Shown piece after piece: positions 31,706 through 40,025 of a stretch of 64,000 nucleotides of DNA. How positions within the stretch are numbered: the stretch's first letter is position 1; every line of letters begins with the position of its first letter. Origin of the DNA: Actinokineospora diospyrosa. GTDB lineage: Bacteria; Actinomycetota; Actinomycetes; Mycobacteriales; Pseudonocardiaceae. Location: assembly GCF_024171925.1 (NCBI RefSeq), contig NZ_JAMTCO010000002.1:213041-277040 (forward strand), written 5' to 3'. The translations under genes and the position numbers were made by a program. The notes beneath the pieces are model-generated. The model was not told where the DNA came from, made no database searches, and was given only the letters and a program-made list of their open reading frames with translations.

Positions 31706-32047
31706 CGAGCGGGCGACGGGCACTGGGCGGCTCGCTCAGGGTGCGGCGAGCGGTGGGCGACCTGGTGTTGGGCGGAGGAACGCGCGTCGTGGGGTCAGGG
31801 CAATGCGCGCCGAGTGGGCGGCGGAAACCGCGCGTCGTGAGGTGCTGGCGGTGAGTGAGAGCGACGCGCGGGTGAGGCGTCTCGCATGGTGGACGTGGCG
31901 GGGGGACTCGTGCGTCGCGAGGAGCTGCATGTCGCGGCGGAGAGGGCTCGCAGGCGGTGGGGCTAGCTGGGGAGGAGCGCCCACCGCGCTGGCTCGCTGG
32001 CGCGGAGTCGTACCTGGTCAGGGCGTCGACGACCAGGCGGGGACATG

Positions 32048-32087
32048 CCGAGGGCCCGCCCCCGAACCACGGGGAGCGGGCCCTCGG
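32048..32087 (-). terminator. Terminator after the Pro/Gln-rich membrane protein gene
   Basis: CCGAGGGCCCGC (32048-32059) pairs perfectly with GCGGGCCCTCGG (32076-32087). It lies 15 bp past the minus-strand gene ending at 32102. Confidence 0.85.
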
Positions 32088-32101
32088 AAACGCGCGGGGA
32101 A

Positions 32102-33538
32102 CTACTTGGCGAGCTTGAGCAGCGCCTTGATGTCCTCAGGCTGCAAGCTCTTCAGCGCCGTGATCTGCAGGTCGGTGACCGAGCGGATCGGGCTGACGTA
32201 CCACTTGCCGTCGACCTCGGTGGTGACCACGCCGGTGTTGGCGATCATGCCCTTGACCAGGTTGGTCAGCGCCTGCTTGGCACCGGCGTCCATCTTCTTG
32301 CCGCCGATCTTGGTGGCCAGGTCGTCGGCGCAGATCTGCTCGCGCTCGCCCTCGACCTCGGCGGCGTAGCACTCGCCGTCCTTGGTGACCTTGACGGTCT
32401 GGCCGTCCGCCTGGACCTCGAGCTCCTTGAGCAGGACCTTGGTCGCGCCCTCGACGTCCTGGGTCTCGGTCTCCAGCTTCTTGATCTTCACGCCGGTGGA
32501 CTTCTGCTTGCCCGCGGCGTCCACCAGCACCGGGCCCACGTCGTGCAGCACGGCCATCTCGTCCGGCGGCAGCAGCTCGATCACCCGCGACAGGTCCGCG
32601 TTGACCGAGGCCTCGGCCAGCTCGCGCACCGCGTCACCGGGCGAGGCCGCCCCGCGCGCCGGGATGCCCTGCTTCGGCCACTCCAGCTTCTCGCTGGCCA
32701 GCGCGTAGTCCGCGACGGTGTAGAACAGGCTCGGGTACCACTCGTCCTCGACCTTGACGGTGGCGATCCGGATCGGCTCGCCCTTGTTCTCCTTGACCAG
32801 CTCGGCCACGTCGAAGGTCTGCGTCTGCGGGGCGTCGGTCATCCCGCGCGGGAACGCGAGGTCGATGAACTCCTCGGTCAGCGGCAGCTTGCTGGAGTCC
32901 GAGCTGATGGTGACCTTGCCGCCGACCAGCTTGGTGATGGTCAGGTGGTCGTTGACCTTCTCCGCACCCGCCTCGTCGAACTTCAGGTTCTCGGTCTTGA
33001 GCTCGAAGCCGTTGATCTGGTTCGGGTCGACGTCCTTCTTGTAGACGTTGAGCCGCTGCAGTTCCTTGGTCGTCTCCGAGTTCAGCGTCGTCATGAGGTC
33101 GCGCTCGGCCGGTGCTAAACCGGTGAGCAGACCCGCGACGTCACCCTTGCCGATCGCGTTGACCAGGTTGGTCGCCGCGGCGGTCGGGCTCTCGGCGCCG
33201 GCCTGGGTGCTGCCGCGGTTGAGCGCCCACACCGTCACACCGGCACCCGCGGCGACCGCGAGCACGGCGACGACCACGCCGATGATCAGACCCTTGCGCT
33301 TCTTCGGCGCCTCCGGCGGCACCGGGTAGCCGTACTGCCCGCCGCCGTAGGGCTGCTGCGGGAACTGGAACCCCTGCGGGTTGGTCTGCGGGAAGCCGCC
33401 CTGGGGCTGCTGCGGCTGCCCCTGCTGCGGGTAACCGGGCTGCTGCTGGGCTGGGAAGCCGCCGCTACCCGGACCCCCTTGCTGCTGGTACGGGTCGTTC
33501 GGCTGCCATTGGCCGCCGCCTCCGGGTGGATACGTCAC
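32102..33538 (-). CDS. Single-pass membrane protein with Pro/Gln-rich cytoplasmic tail
   Basis: 478 residues from GTG 33538, with AGGAGGGG just upstream. Residues 1-80 are low-complexity Pro/Gln/Gly (PGYPQQGQPQQPQGG), then a basic stop KKRKG and one membrane helix (about residues 85-105). The outside part of about 370 residues has two roughly repeated halves (each with a VKVTxD/E-x-WY strand and a helical PxEM/L region), resembling tandem lumazine-binding or NTF2-like modules found in actinobacterial envelope proteins. I do not recognise a named family. It is translationally coupled (GTGA overlap) to the upstream four-helix protein. Confidence 0.75.
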   Translation of the reverse strand: MTYPPGGGGQWQPNDPYQQQGGPGSGGFPAQQQPGYPQQGQPQQPQGGFPQTNPQGFQFPQQPYGGGQYGYPVPPEAPKKRKGLIIGVVVAVLAVAAGAGVTVWALNRGSTQAGAESPTAAATNLVNAIGKGDVAGLLTGLAPAERDLMTTLNSETTKELQRLNVYKKDVDPNQINGFELKTENLKFDEAGAEKVNDHLTITKLVGGKVTISSDSSKLPLTEEFIDLAFPRGMTDAPQTQTFDVAELVKENKGEPIRIATVKVEDEWYPSLFYTVADYALASEKLEWPKQGIPARGAASPGDAVRELAEASVNADLSRVIELLPPDEMAVLHDVGPVLVDAAGKQKSTGVKIKKLETETQDVEGATKVLLKELEVQADGQTVKVTKDGECYAAEVEGEREQICADDLATKIGGKKMDAGAKQALTNLVKGMIANTGVVTTEVDGKWYVSPIRSVTDLQITALKSLQPEDIKALLKLAK

Positions 33539-34023
33539 GGTTCCCCTCCTGCGATCCTGCTCGCGCCTCTGCGCACGTTCACCACGATGCCGACCGCGCC
33601 CAGCACGGCGAGCGCCGAGCCGATGAGCGTTGTCGTCGGTCCGGTCGCCGCGATGCCGAGTGTGCTGCCACCACCACCGCTTTCGACGGTCGCACCACCG
33701 GAAACGGTTCCAGTGACTATCGCCAGGAAGGCCCCGATCGTTGCGGCGCCCACGCGGAAACCGAGCGCGTACAACACGATGCTCAGCGTGATCGCCGGGA
33801 CGACCCCGTACCAGGCGTAGAGCAGCAGCTCCAGCGCCGTCCCGTCGAGGAACCCCAGGGTGGTGATGACACCGATCGCCTGGAAGCTGTCGCGCAGCAC
33901 GGCGCCGGAGCGGAACCACGGCAGGAACATCCCGACGGCCACGAGCACCAGCCCGACCGCGGTCAGCGCGGCGGGCAACGCGGTGCGCAGCGCGCGGGAG
34001 TTCCGTTCGGACACGCCCACCAT
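33535..34023 (-). CDS. Small four-helix membrane protein of unknown function
   Basis: 162 residues, ATG 34023 with a GGGAGGTGGGG-type site upstream (GTG 34020 is possible). Four hydrophobic segments are visible (about residues 15-35, 48-70, 73-95 and 125-145), separated by a Gly/Ser-rich loop (TVESGGGGSTLG). It overlaps the next gene by 4 nt, so the two membrane proteins are probably made together. The divergent neighbour is a cell-wall hydrolase, which suggests an envelope role by context only. Confidence 0.75.
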   Translation of the reverse strand: MVGVSERNSRALRTALPAALTAVGLVLVAVGMFLPWFRSGAVLRDSFQAIGVITTLGFLDGTALELLLYAWYGVVPAITLSIVLYALGFRVGAATIGAFLAIVTGTVSGGATVESGGGGSTLGIAATGPTTTLIGSALAVLGAVGIVVNVRRGASRIAGGEP

Positions 34024-34245
34024 GCTCGCACCCCACCTCCCGGCCGGGTTACATCCCCCTCGTTCGAGTGGGTGCGACCGTCCTCTTTCGACCGTCGTCG
34101 TGCACACAGCGTGGAATCCGGCCGCGGTGATGTCCCCGAGGACGATGTTTCTGCTGGTACGGCTGGTTGGTGAGTGTCCCAAGTGGCACAGTCGGGGGCA
34201 GCACGGGCGGGGGGACGCCGCCCCGCGGGCAGGGAGGATCCAACG

Positions 34246-35535
34246 GTGGCCGTACGACGGACGCTCTCGCTCGGGCTGGTGGTCACCTCGGTCGCCCTCG
34301 TCTCGGCGATGACCTCGACGGCGGTCGCGGCCGCCGTCCCGCCCCCGCCGCCCAACCCCAGCGACGCCGAGCTGGACCAGAGCCGCGCCGTGGCCAAGGA
34401 CAAGGCGGGCGAGGTCGGTCGGCTGACCAACCAGCTCGCCGAGGCCGAATCGCGGTTGATGCGGTTGCAGGCCGAGGTCGAGGCGAAACTGGAGGACGCC
34501 AACAAGGCGCTGGTCGACCTGACCGCGGCCGAGGAGGCGGCGACCAAGGCCCGGTCGGACGCCGACGCCGCCCGCCGCGAGGCATCCGGTGCGGACCAAG
34601 CCGTCGGCGACGCCCGTCAGCAACTCGACGATTTCGCCGCCGGTAGCTACAAACAGGGCACGACCGTCGGTTCGCTCACCGCGTACCTGGGCGCCAAGAG
34701 CCCCGAGGACCTGTTGGAGCGCGCGCACCTGCTCAACGCCGTCAGTGGCAGCGAGCTCGACGCGCTCGAACACATGGAGCGGGCCCGGACCCAGAAGGCC
34801 AACGCCGATTCGCGCGCTCGCGCGGCGTTGAAGGTCGCCACCCAGCGGCAATCGGAGGCCGAGGAAGCCAAGCGCGTCGCCGATGAGGCCACCGCGGCCG
34901 CGCAACGCGCCCAGCAGGACCAACTCGCCCGGTCGCAGCAGTTGTTGGCGGACCGGACGTCTTTCGAGCGGCAGTTGGAAGCGGCACAGGCCGAAGTGGG
35001 CGGTCTGGAGAGCCAGCGCGACCGCTACCAGCGGTGGTTGGCGGCCAAGCAGCGCGAGGACGAGGAGAACGCCCGCCGCGCCGCCAGTGGCCGTCCCGCC
35101 GCGGCGCCCGCGGCCGGAAGTGCGCGCACCGTGATCGAACGAGCACTGTCGCAACTCGGCGTGGAGTACGCGTGGGGCGGCGGCAACGGCAGGGGTCCGA
35201 CCCGGGGCATCCGCGACGGCGGCGTCGCCGACTCCTTCGGCGATTACGCGAAAGTCGGCTTCGACTGCTCCGGCCTGATGATCTACGCCTTCGCGGGGGT
35301 CGGCGTGAGCCTGCCGCACTACAGCGGTTACCAGGCCAGCGCGGGTCGTCAGGTGCCGCTGTCGCAAATGGCCCCCGGCGACATGCTGTTCTGGTCCACC
35401 GACGGCCGCATCCACCACGTGGCGCTCTACATCGGTGACGGCCAGATGGTGGAAGCCCCGTACTCCGGCTCCGTCGTGCGCATCGCGCCCGTCCGCTACG
35501 GCGGCATCGTCTCTTACGCGACGCGCCTCATCTGA
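34246..35535 (+). CDS. NlpC/P60 peptidoglycan endopeptidase (RipA/RipC-like)
   Basis: 429 residues from GTG 34246 with GGGAGGA upstream. It has a signal peptide (cleavage near AVAAAV), then a long alanine-rich coiled coil (about residues 40-270), a Pro/Ala linker and a C-terminal NlpC/P60 domain. Catalytic residues are C341 (FDCSGLM), H391 (RIHHVALYIG) and probably E403. Such coiled-coil P60 enzymes cleave the D-Glu/mDAP bond during septum splitting and are usually autoinhibited or FtsX-regulated. In mycobacteria ripA/ripB lie between acn and moxR1, which fits this wider region. Confidence 0.9.
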   Translation: MAVRRTLSLGLVVTSVALVSAMTSTAVAAAVPPPPPNPSDAELDQSRAVAKDKAGEVGRLTNQLAEAESRLMRLQAEVEAKLEDANKALVDLTAAEEAATKARSDADAARREASGADQAVGDARQQLDDFAAGSYKQGTTVGSLTAYLGAKSPEDLLERAHLLNAVSGSELDALEHMERARTQKANADSRARAALKVATQRQSEAEEAKRVADEATAAAQRAQQDQLARSQQLLADRTSFERQLEAAQAEVGGLESQRDRYQRWLAAKQREDEENARRAASGRPAAAPAAGSARTVIERALSQLGVEYAWGGGNGRGPTRGIRDGGVADSFGDYAKVGFDCSGLMIYAFAGVGVSLPHYSGYQASAGRQVPLSQMAPGDMLFWSTDGRIHHVALYIGDGQMVEAPYSGSVVRIAPVRYGGIVSYATRLI

Positions 35536-35606
35536 TCCCCGCACTCGGGTTGCTTGTTTGTCCAGAGTGGATGGGCGGAATCCCCATTTCCCCGCCCCCT
35601 TCAACT

Positions 35607-35638
35607 TATAGCGGACCGGGGGGCTTGCGGCAAGGCCC
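35607..35638 (+). promoter_or_regulatory. Rifamycin-associated element (RAE) with -10 hexamer, rgt promoter
   Basis: A second exact RAE, GGGGCTTGCGGCAAGGCCC, lies at 35620-35638. TATAGC (35607-35612) is 7 nt upstream of it, exactly as at helR, and both share the surrounding TTC-AAC and GCG-ACC bases. The glycosyltransferase starts 46 nt beyond. Confidence 0.9.
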
Positions 35639-35683
35639 CCGGTGTACCCCACACTTGCCCACCTGAAGCCAGGACCTGGGGAA

Positions 35684-36901
35684 ATGGGGATTCACAAAGT
35701 GCGTGTGGTGTTGACGACGTGGGGATCGCGCGGGGACGTCGAACCGCTGGTGGGGCTCGCGGTGGCGCTGCGGGAACTCGGGGCGGAGGTGTCGGTGTGC
35801 GCGCCGCCGGATGAGGATTTCTCGGTGTTGCTCGGGCGGATCGGTGTGCCGCTGGTGCCGTTGGGGCCGACCGTCCGCTCGGTGGTGGCAAACCCGAAAC
35901 CCCCGACGGCGAAGGACGCGTTCCACCTCGCCCCCGCTCTGGTGGCCGCCCGGTTCGAGGTGCTCGGCGCGGTCGCCAAGGGGAGTGACGTGGTGGTGGC
36001 GACCGGGTTGATGCCCGCCGGGGCGCGGGATGTGGCCGAGAACCTGGGAATCCGGTACGTGTACGCGTGCTTCCACACATTTGGCTTGCCGTCGCGGCAT
36101 TTCGCGCCGGGGATGCGTCCGGGAACGCCGTCCCCGGAAGGTGAAACCGACAACCGCGTCCTGTGGCAACAAGACGCCCAACGCGTCAACGACTTGTACG
36201 GACCGGCACTCAACAGCCATCGCGCCGCCCTCGGCTTGCCCGCGGTCGACAACGTCCGCGACCACGTCTTCACCGATCGGCCGTGGCTGGCCGCGGACGC
36301 GACGCTGTGCCCGTCGGAGGGGATGACGGATCTCGACCTGCTGCAGACGGGGCCGTGGATCCTGCCCGACGACCGTCCGCTGCCGGAGGGATTGGCGGCG
36401 TTCCTGGCCGCGGGCCCACCCCCGGTGTACGTCGGCTTCGGCAGCATGGCCGCCTACGCCCCGAAGGACATCGCCCGGATCGCCGTCGAAGCCAGCCGCG
36501 CCCAAGGCCGCCGCACCGTCCTCGCCAGCGGCTGGGCGGGCCTGACATCGATCGACGACGACTGCTTCGTGGTCGGCGAGGTCAACCACCAGGCCCTGTT
36601 CCGCCGAGTGGCCGCCGTCGTCCACCACGGGGGCGCGGGCACCACGACCACGGCCGCGGTCGCAGGCGCGCCGCAGGTGGTGGTCCCGCTGATCGCGGAC
36701 CAACCGTTCTGGGCGGCCCGAGTAGCGGAGCTAGGCATCGGCGTCGCACACGACGGCCCAACACCGACAGTCGAGTCGTTGTCGGCCGCACTCGCCGCTG
36801 CCTTGGCACCCGGCGTCCGGGACCGAGCAGCCGCCGTAGCACGAACTATCCGAACCGACGGCGCGACAATCGCCGCCCAACTCCTCGTCGACGGCGTGTA
36901 G
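35684..36901 (+). CDS. rgt: Rifamycin glycosyltransferase (Rgt-type GT1)
   Basis: About 405 residues. ATG 35684 has AGGA 9 nt upstream; GTG 35699 would give the family-typical MRVVLTTWGSRGDVEP start and is a fair alternative. It is a GT-B fold of family GT1: N-terminal acceptor domain from TTWGSRGDVEPLVGLA, and C-terminal nucleotide-sugar domain with VGFGSMA and HHGGAGTTTTAAVAGAPQVVVPLIADQPFWA. Rgt enzymes glucosylate the C23 hydroxyl of rifamycins. The RAE directly upstream is what assigns this GT1 to the rifamycin group rather than to a natural-product pathway. Confidence 0.85.
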   Translation: MGIHKVRVVLTTWGSRGDVEPLVGLAVALRELGAEVSVCAPPDEDFSVLLGRIGVPLVPLGPTVRSVVANPKPPTAKDAFHLAPALVAARFEVLGAVAKGSDVVVATGLMPAGARDVAENLGIRYVYACFHTFGLPSRHFAPGMRPGTPSPEGETDNRVLWQQDAQRVNDLYGPALNSHRAALGLPAVDNVRDHVFTDRPWLAADATLCPSEGMTDLDLLQTGPWILPDDRPLPEGLAAFLAAGPPPVYVGFGSMAAYAPKDIARIAVEASRAQGRRTVLASGWAGLTSIDDDCFVVGEVNHQALFRRVAAVVHHGGAGTTTTAAVAGAPQVVVPLIADQPFWAARVAELGIGVAHDGPTPTVESLSAALAAALAPGVRDRAAAVARTIRTDGATIAAQLLVDGV

Positions 36902-36911
36902 CTGGCCTTTT

Positions 36912-36944
36912 GTCGTGGGGGCGGGCACCACCCGCCCCCACGAC
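36912..36944 (+). terminator. Terminator after rgt
   Basis: A perfect 14-bp stem (36912-36925 with 36931-36944) with a CACCA loop, 10 bp after the stop codon. Confidence 0.85.
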
Positions 36945-37020
36945 TCAGAACCGCCCACTCCCGGTGGCCCTCCCCGTCACGACACCCCGCCGTTCCGGAG
37001 GCCCTCCCCGTGCGCTCCCG

Positions 37021-37130
37021 CCCCCCACCACACCACGGGGGGCGTCCCCGGTGCCAGTCTATCCGGTGTGGCGGGTGGGAAGGGGGGTGGCGGATTTCTG
37101 TGGACGGGGATGGGGGTTGTGGATAAGTGC
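37021..37130 (+). repeat. E2 dispersed element, copy B
   Basis: The second copy of the E2 element. It contains CACGGGGGGCGTCCCCGG, then GTGCCAGTCTATCCGG, a G-rich spacer and two boxes 19 bp apart: TGTGGACGG (37099-37107, degenerate) and TGTGGATAA (37118-37126). It lies in a 566-bp gap (36902-37467) with no gene. Confidence 0.8.
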
Positions 37131-37220
37131 GACCTGGGGAAACCGGGGGCGTTGGGTGGAGATTCACCCGGTTGGGGAGGAAGGCGCTGGGAACAGGCGC
37201 CTGGCGAAGGGGCAAGCGTC

Positions 37221-37302
37221 GGGGACGAGGACCGGGTGTCGAGCCTGAACTGAGCCTCGAAGGGGACGAGGACCGGGTGTCGAGCCTGAACTGAGCCTCG
37301 AA
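37221..37302. repeat. Two perfect tandem 41-bp repeats
   Basis: A 41-bp unit beginning GGGGACGAGGACCGGGTGTC occurs twice in direct tandem (37221-37261 and 37262-37302) with no visible change. It is followed by simple heptamer runs: about four GCGCCCC units (near 37306-37337) and three GAGTCCC units (near 37378-37400). Perfect identity suggests recent slippage or duplication. Confidence 0.85.
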
Positions 37303-37467
37303 TGCCGCGCCCCGCGCCCCGCGCCCCGCGCCCCGCGCGCCGAGTGCCCGAGCCCGAGCGCGGGAGCGTGGAGCGCCGAGTCCCGAGTCCCGAGTCCCGT
37401 GCGTCAGAAGCGGGCACCGAGGACGAGCGCCGCAATGAGTCCCAGCGGACTAGGGGCGAGTGCCCGC

Positions 37468-37947
37468 TCAGCCGACCGCCGCGGTGAACATGCCGGGTTC
37501 GTAGGAGCCGCCGCGTTGGTGCACGATTACGGCGAGGCGATTCGCTGCGTTGATCAGGGCTATTAGGCAGACCAGGGCGGCGATTTGGTTGTCGTCGTAG
37601 TGGGTGCGGGCAGTGGTCCAGGTTTCGTCGGAGACGCCGGGGCTGGCGTCGGCTAGGCGGGTGCCTTCCTCGGTCAGGGCGAGGGCCGCTCGTTCCGCGT
37701 CGGTGAACACGGTGGACTCGCGCCACGCGGCGACCAGGTTCAGCCGCACCGGGGTCTCGCCCGCGGCGGTGGCTTCCTTGGTGTGCATGTCGATGCACCA
37801 GCCGCAGCCGTTGATCTGGCTGGCGCGCAGGGACACCAACTCCTGGGTCGACCGTGGCAGCGGTGACTGGTGGACCACCAGGGCCGCGTTGGCGAACCGC
37901 TTGGCGAACTTGCCCGCGATCTCGTTCTCGAACAGGTTGAAGCGCAT
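37468..37947 (-). CDS. Carboxymuconolactone decarboxylase/AhpD-like protein
   Basis: A 159-residue protein with GAGGAA 9 nt before ATG 37947. The CMD-fold redox motif is NGCGWCIDMHTKEA (CxxC plus His), as in AhpD alkylhydroperoxidases. The divergent neighbour is an ECF41 sigma factor; this sigma group is known to control adjacent CMD/oxidoreductase genes, and an ECF41-type promoter lies in the shared region facing this gene. A peroxide or quinone redox role is likely; the substrate is unknown. Confidence 0.93.
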   Translation of the reverse strand: MRFNLFENEIAGKFAKRFANAALVVHQSPLPRSTQELVSLRASQINGCGWCIDMHTKEATAAGETPVRLNLVAAWRESTVFTDAERAALALTEEGTRLADASPGVSDETWTTARTHYDDNQIAALVCLIALINAANRLAVIVHQRGGSYEPGMFTAAVG

Positions 37948-37991
37948 GATGTGGGTTCCTCACTCGTCGAGCCGCAACGGGACGACCATGG

Positions 37992-38018
37992 GATGCCGGT
38001 GGCGCCGGGCCTGTGACA
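37992..38018 (-). promoter_or_regulatory. ECF41-type promoter for the CMD gene
   Basis: On the minus strand TGTCACA (38018-38012) is followed after 16 nt by CATC (37995-37992). The known ECF41 consensus is TGTCACA-N16-CGTC, so there is one mismatch in the -10 part. Confidence 0.65.
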
Positions 38019-38042
38019 CCCCGCCCGCGTGAGCACCGGCAC

Positions 38043-38069
38043 AGTCACAGAACCACCGCCGCGGACGTC
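38043..38069 (+). promoter_or_regulatory. ECF41-type promoter for its own sigma gene
   Basis: AGTCACA (38043-38049) is followed after 16 nt by CGTC (38066-38069), one mismatch from the ECF41 consensus. It faces the sigma factor gene, suggesting autoregulation. Confidence 0.65.
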
Positions 38070-38096
38070 TAGTGCGCGACCCGAGAGGAGCGGCCC

Positions 38097-38996
38097 GTGC
38101 CTGAAGACCCCGCGACCGAGGCGTTCACAGCGCACCGGAACCTGCTGTTCACCGTCGCCTACGAGATGCTCGGCTCGGCGGCGGACGCGGAGGACGTGCT
38201 GCAGGAGACCTGGTTGCGGTGGGTGGGCGTCGACCTCGACGAGGTGCGGGACCGGCGGGCGTACCTGGTGCGGATCACCACCCGGCAGGCGCTCACCCGG
38301 TTGCGCGTGCTCGGCCGCCGCAAGGAGACCTACATCGGGTCGTGGTTGCCCGAGCCGCTGCTGACCGCGCCGGACGTGGCCGAGGACGTCGAGTTGGCCG
38401 ACAGCGTGTCGATGGCGGTTCTGCTCGTTCTGGAGACCCTCACGCCGACCGAGCGGGCGGTGTTCGTGCTGCGCGAGGTGTTCGCCGTGGACTACGACGA
38501 GGTCGCCGCGGCGGTCGACAAGACACCGGCCGCGGTCCGCCAGATCGCGCACCGGGCGCGGGCGCACGTGGCGGCGCGCAGGCCGCGCGGGGTCGTCTCC
38601 GCCGACGCGACCCGCGCGGCGCTCGCGGCGTTCAAGCGGGCGGCCGAGACCGGCGACCTGCAGGGCCTGCTCGACGTCCTAGCGCCGGACGTGGTCCTGC
38701 TGGGCGACGGCGGCGGAGTCAAGCAGGCCATCGCGCGACCGGTCGTGGGCGCGGACAAGGTCGCCCGTCTGCTGGTGGGCGGGTTGCGCAAGGTCATCGG
38801 CGCGACATCGCTGAACTCGGCCCAGGTCAACGGTTTCCCGGCGCTGGTCCTCCACATCGACGGTCAGGTCGACACGGTCGTCGCGGTGCGCGTGGCGGAC
38901 GGCCGCATCACCGGGCTCTACGCCGTGCGCAACCCCGGCAAACTGTCCCACATGGACCACGAGACGACCTTGAGTCGAGCTCTCCCAGGGTTCTGA
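38097..38996 (+). CDS. ECF41-group RNA polymerase sigma factor (SigJ-like)
   Basis: A 299-residue sigma factor; GTG 38097 follows GAGAGGAGC. Sigma-2 (about 8-75, AYEMLGSAADAEDVLQETW), the linker motif WLPEPL, sigma-4 (about 105-165) and a C-terminal SnoaL-like extension of about 100 residues. The extension carries the ECF41 signatures DGGG (LLGDGGGVKQA) and NPGKL, which in this group act as an in-cis control domain instead of an anti-sigma factor. Its target is the divergent CMD gene. Confidence 0.93.
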   Translation: MPEDPATEAFTAHRNLLFTVAYEMLGSAADAEDVLQETWLRWVGVDLDEVRDRRAYLVRITTRQALTRLRVLGRRKETYIGSWLPEPLLTAPDVAEDVELADSVSMAVLLVLETLTPTERAVFVLREVFAVDYDEVAAAVDKTPAAVRQIAHRARAHVAARRPRGVVSADATRAALAAFKRAAETGDLQGLLDVLAPDVVLLGDGGGVKQAIARPVVGADKVARLLVGGLRKVIGATSLNSAQVNGFPALVLHIDGQVDTVVAVRVADGRITGLYAVRNPGKLSHMDHETTLSRALPGF

Positions 38997-39006
38997 GTCG
39001 AAGGTC

Positions 39007-39381
39007 CTAAAAGGAGTACGGACCGAGTCGACCCCAGGCCACGAAGGCGGCCAGCGCCAGCAGCACGACGTTCACGACCAGCAGCTGCGACTCCTTGCGG
39101 CGCGCGTGCACGACCGCCGCGCCCGCCATGACCAGCACCAGTCCGATCGCGGCCAGCGGGGCCAGCACCGGGGCGATGTCGAGTGCGGGCGGCAGGACCA
39201 GCCCGAGCGCGGCGAGGACCTCCAGCCCGGCGATGAGTTTGATCGTCCTGGCGCTGTAGTCCTCGGTCCAGCCCATCCCCGCCGCGGCCAACTTCGCCTT
39301 CGGCTGGCTGAGCTTGAACGCCCCCGCGGCCAGGAACGCGACGGCGAGCACGCTCGCGATGATCCACAACAGCACGTCCAT
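39007..39381 (-). CDS. DoxX-family membrane protein
   Basis: A 124-residue protein with four hydrophobic helices (starting LLWIIASVLAVAFLAAGAFKL) and the short loop WTEDYSARTIKLIAGLEVLAALGLVLP typical of the DoxX/DoxD-like family. Family members take part in membrane redox or organic-solute responses, with function poorly defined. It is divergent from a MarR regulator, with two palindromes between the genes, so it is the likely target of that regulator. Confidence 0.88.
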   Translation of the reverse strand: MDVLLWIIASVLAVAFLAAGAFKLSQPKAKLAAAGMGWTEDYSARTIKLIAGLEVLAALGLVLPPALDIAPVLAPLAAIGLVLVMAGAAVVHARRKESQLLVVNVVLLALAAFVAWGRLGPYSF

Positions 39382-39406
39382 GGCGGTGGCACCCTCTCAG
39401 ATGACT

Positions 39407-39454
39407 TCAACTGTTGAGTGAACCGTAGCCCTGTTGACTTCACGCTTCAAGTCA
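39407..39454. promoter_or_regulatory. Pair of palindromic operators between doxX and marR
   Basis: TCAAC-T-GTTGA (39407-39417) and TGACTT-N8-AAGTCA (39435-39454) lie side by side in the 106-bp divergent region. Both include the half-site ACTTCAA or TTGAAG-like bases, as expected for MarR dimer sites. Confidence 0.6.
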
Positions 39455-39487
39455 TCGGGCGGTAGCCGCGCGGCTATACTCGTGGCC

Positions 39488-39985
39488 ATGGCAACGGAGG
39501 AGCCGCCTTGGCTCGACGAGGGGGAGTGGCGGGCGTGGGTCGCGTTCGCCAGCGTGCTGGTGCGGTTGCCCGCGGTGCTCGACGCCCGGTTGCAGCGCGA
39601 CGCGGGCGTCAGCCACTTCGAGTACGCGGCGATGGCGGCGCTGTCGGAGGCGCCCGAGCGCACCCTGCGGATGAGCGACCTCGCCTCGGCCGCCGACGGG
39701 TCGCTCTCGCGACTGTCCCAGGTGGTCGGGCGCCTGGAGAAGCGCGGGTGGGTGCGCCGCACCCCCGACCCCGCCGACGGCCGCTACACGCTGGCCGTGC
39801 TCACCGACGACGGCTGGGACAAGGTCGTCGAGGCCGCGCCGGGGCACGTGCGGGCGGTGCGCGAGTTCGTCTTCGACCCGTTGAGCAAGGCCCAGGTCCG
39901 GCAGTTGACCGGCATCGGCGGCCGGATCATGCGCGCCATCGACCCGGACTGCTACGCGCCCGGCCGTCCGCAGGCCGGTAAATAG
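39488..39985 (+). CDS. MarR-family transcriptional regulator
   Basis: 165 residues from ATG 39488 (an upstream in-frame start lies inside the operator). It has a winged helix-turn-helix with FEYAAMAALSEAPERTLRMSDLA, SLSRLSQVVGRLEKRGWV as recognition helix and DPADGRYTLAVLTDDG as wing. No conserved redox cysteine is seen. It is divergent from a DoxX gene, with operator-like palindromes in between, a common autoregulated pair. Confidence 0.92.
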   Translation: MATEEPPWLDEGEWRAWVAFASVLVRLPAVLDARLQRDAGVSHFEYAAMAALSEAPERTLRMSDLASAADGSLSRLSQVVGRLEKRGWVRRTPDPADGRYTLAVLTDDGWDKVVEAAPGHVRAVREFVFDPLSKAQVRQLTGIGGRIMRAIDPDCYAPGRPQAGK

Positions 39986-39988
39986 GAC

Positions 39989-40019
39989 TTGAGTCTCCAG
40001 TCGGTGGAGGGTGGACGCT
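39989..40019 (+). promoter_or_regulatory. MerR-type operator/promoter
   Basis: A -35-like TTGAGT (39989-39994) is followed by the dyad CTCCA-N5-TGGAG (39995-40009) and a possible -10 GACGCT (40014-40019) at 19-bp spacing, the long spacer typical of MerR-controlled promoters. Transcription would start at or next to the ATG (40026), giving a leaderless mRNA. Confidence 0.6.
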
Positions 40020-40025
40020 TCTGCC

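Noticed and set aside
34024..34245. c-di-AMP (ydaO) riboswitch upstream of the NlpC/P60 gene, a common arrangement in actinobacteria
   Set aside because: The conserved ydaO core sequences are not visible in this 222-bp region.
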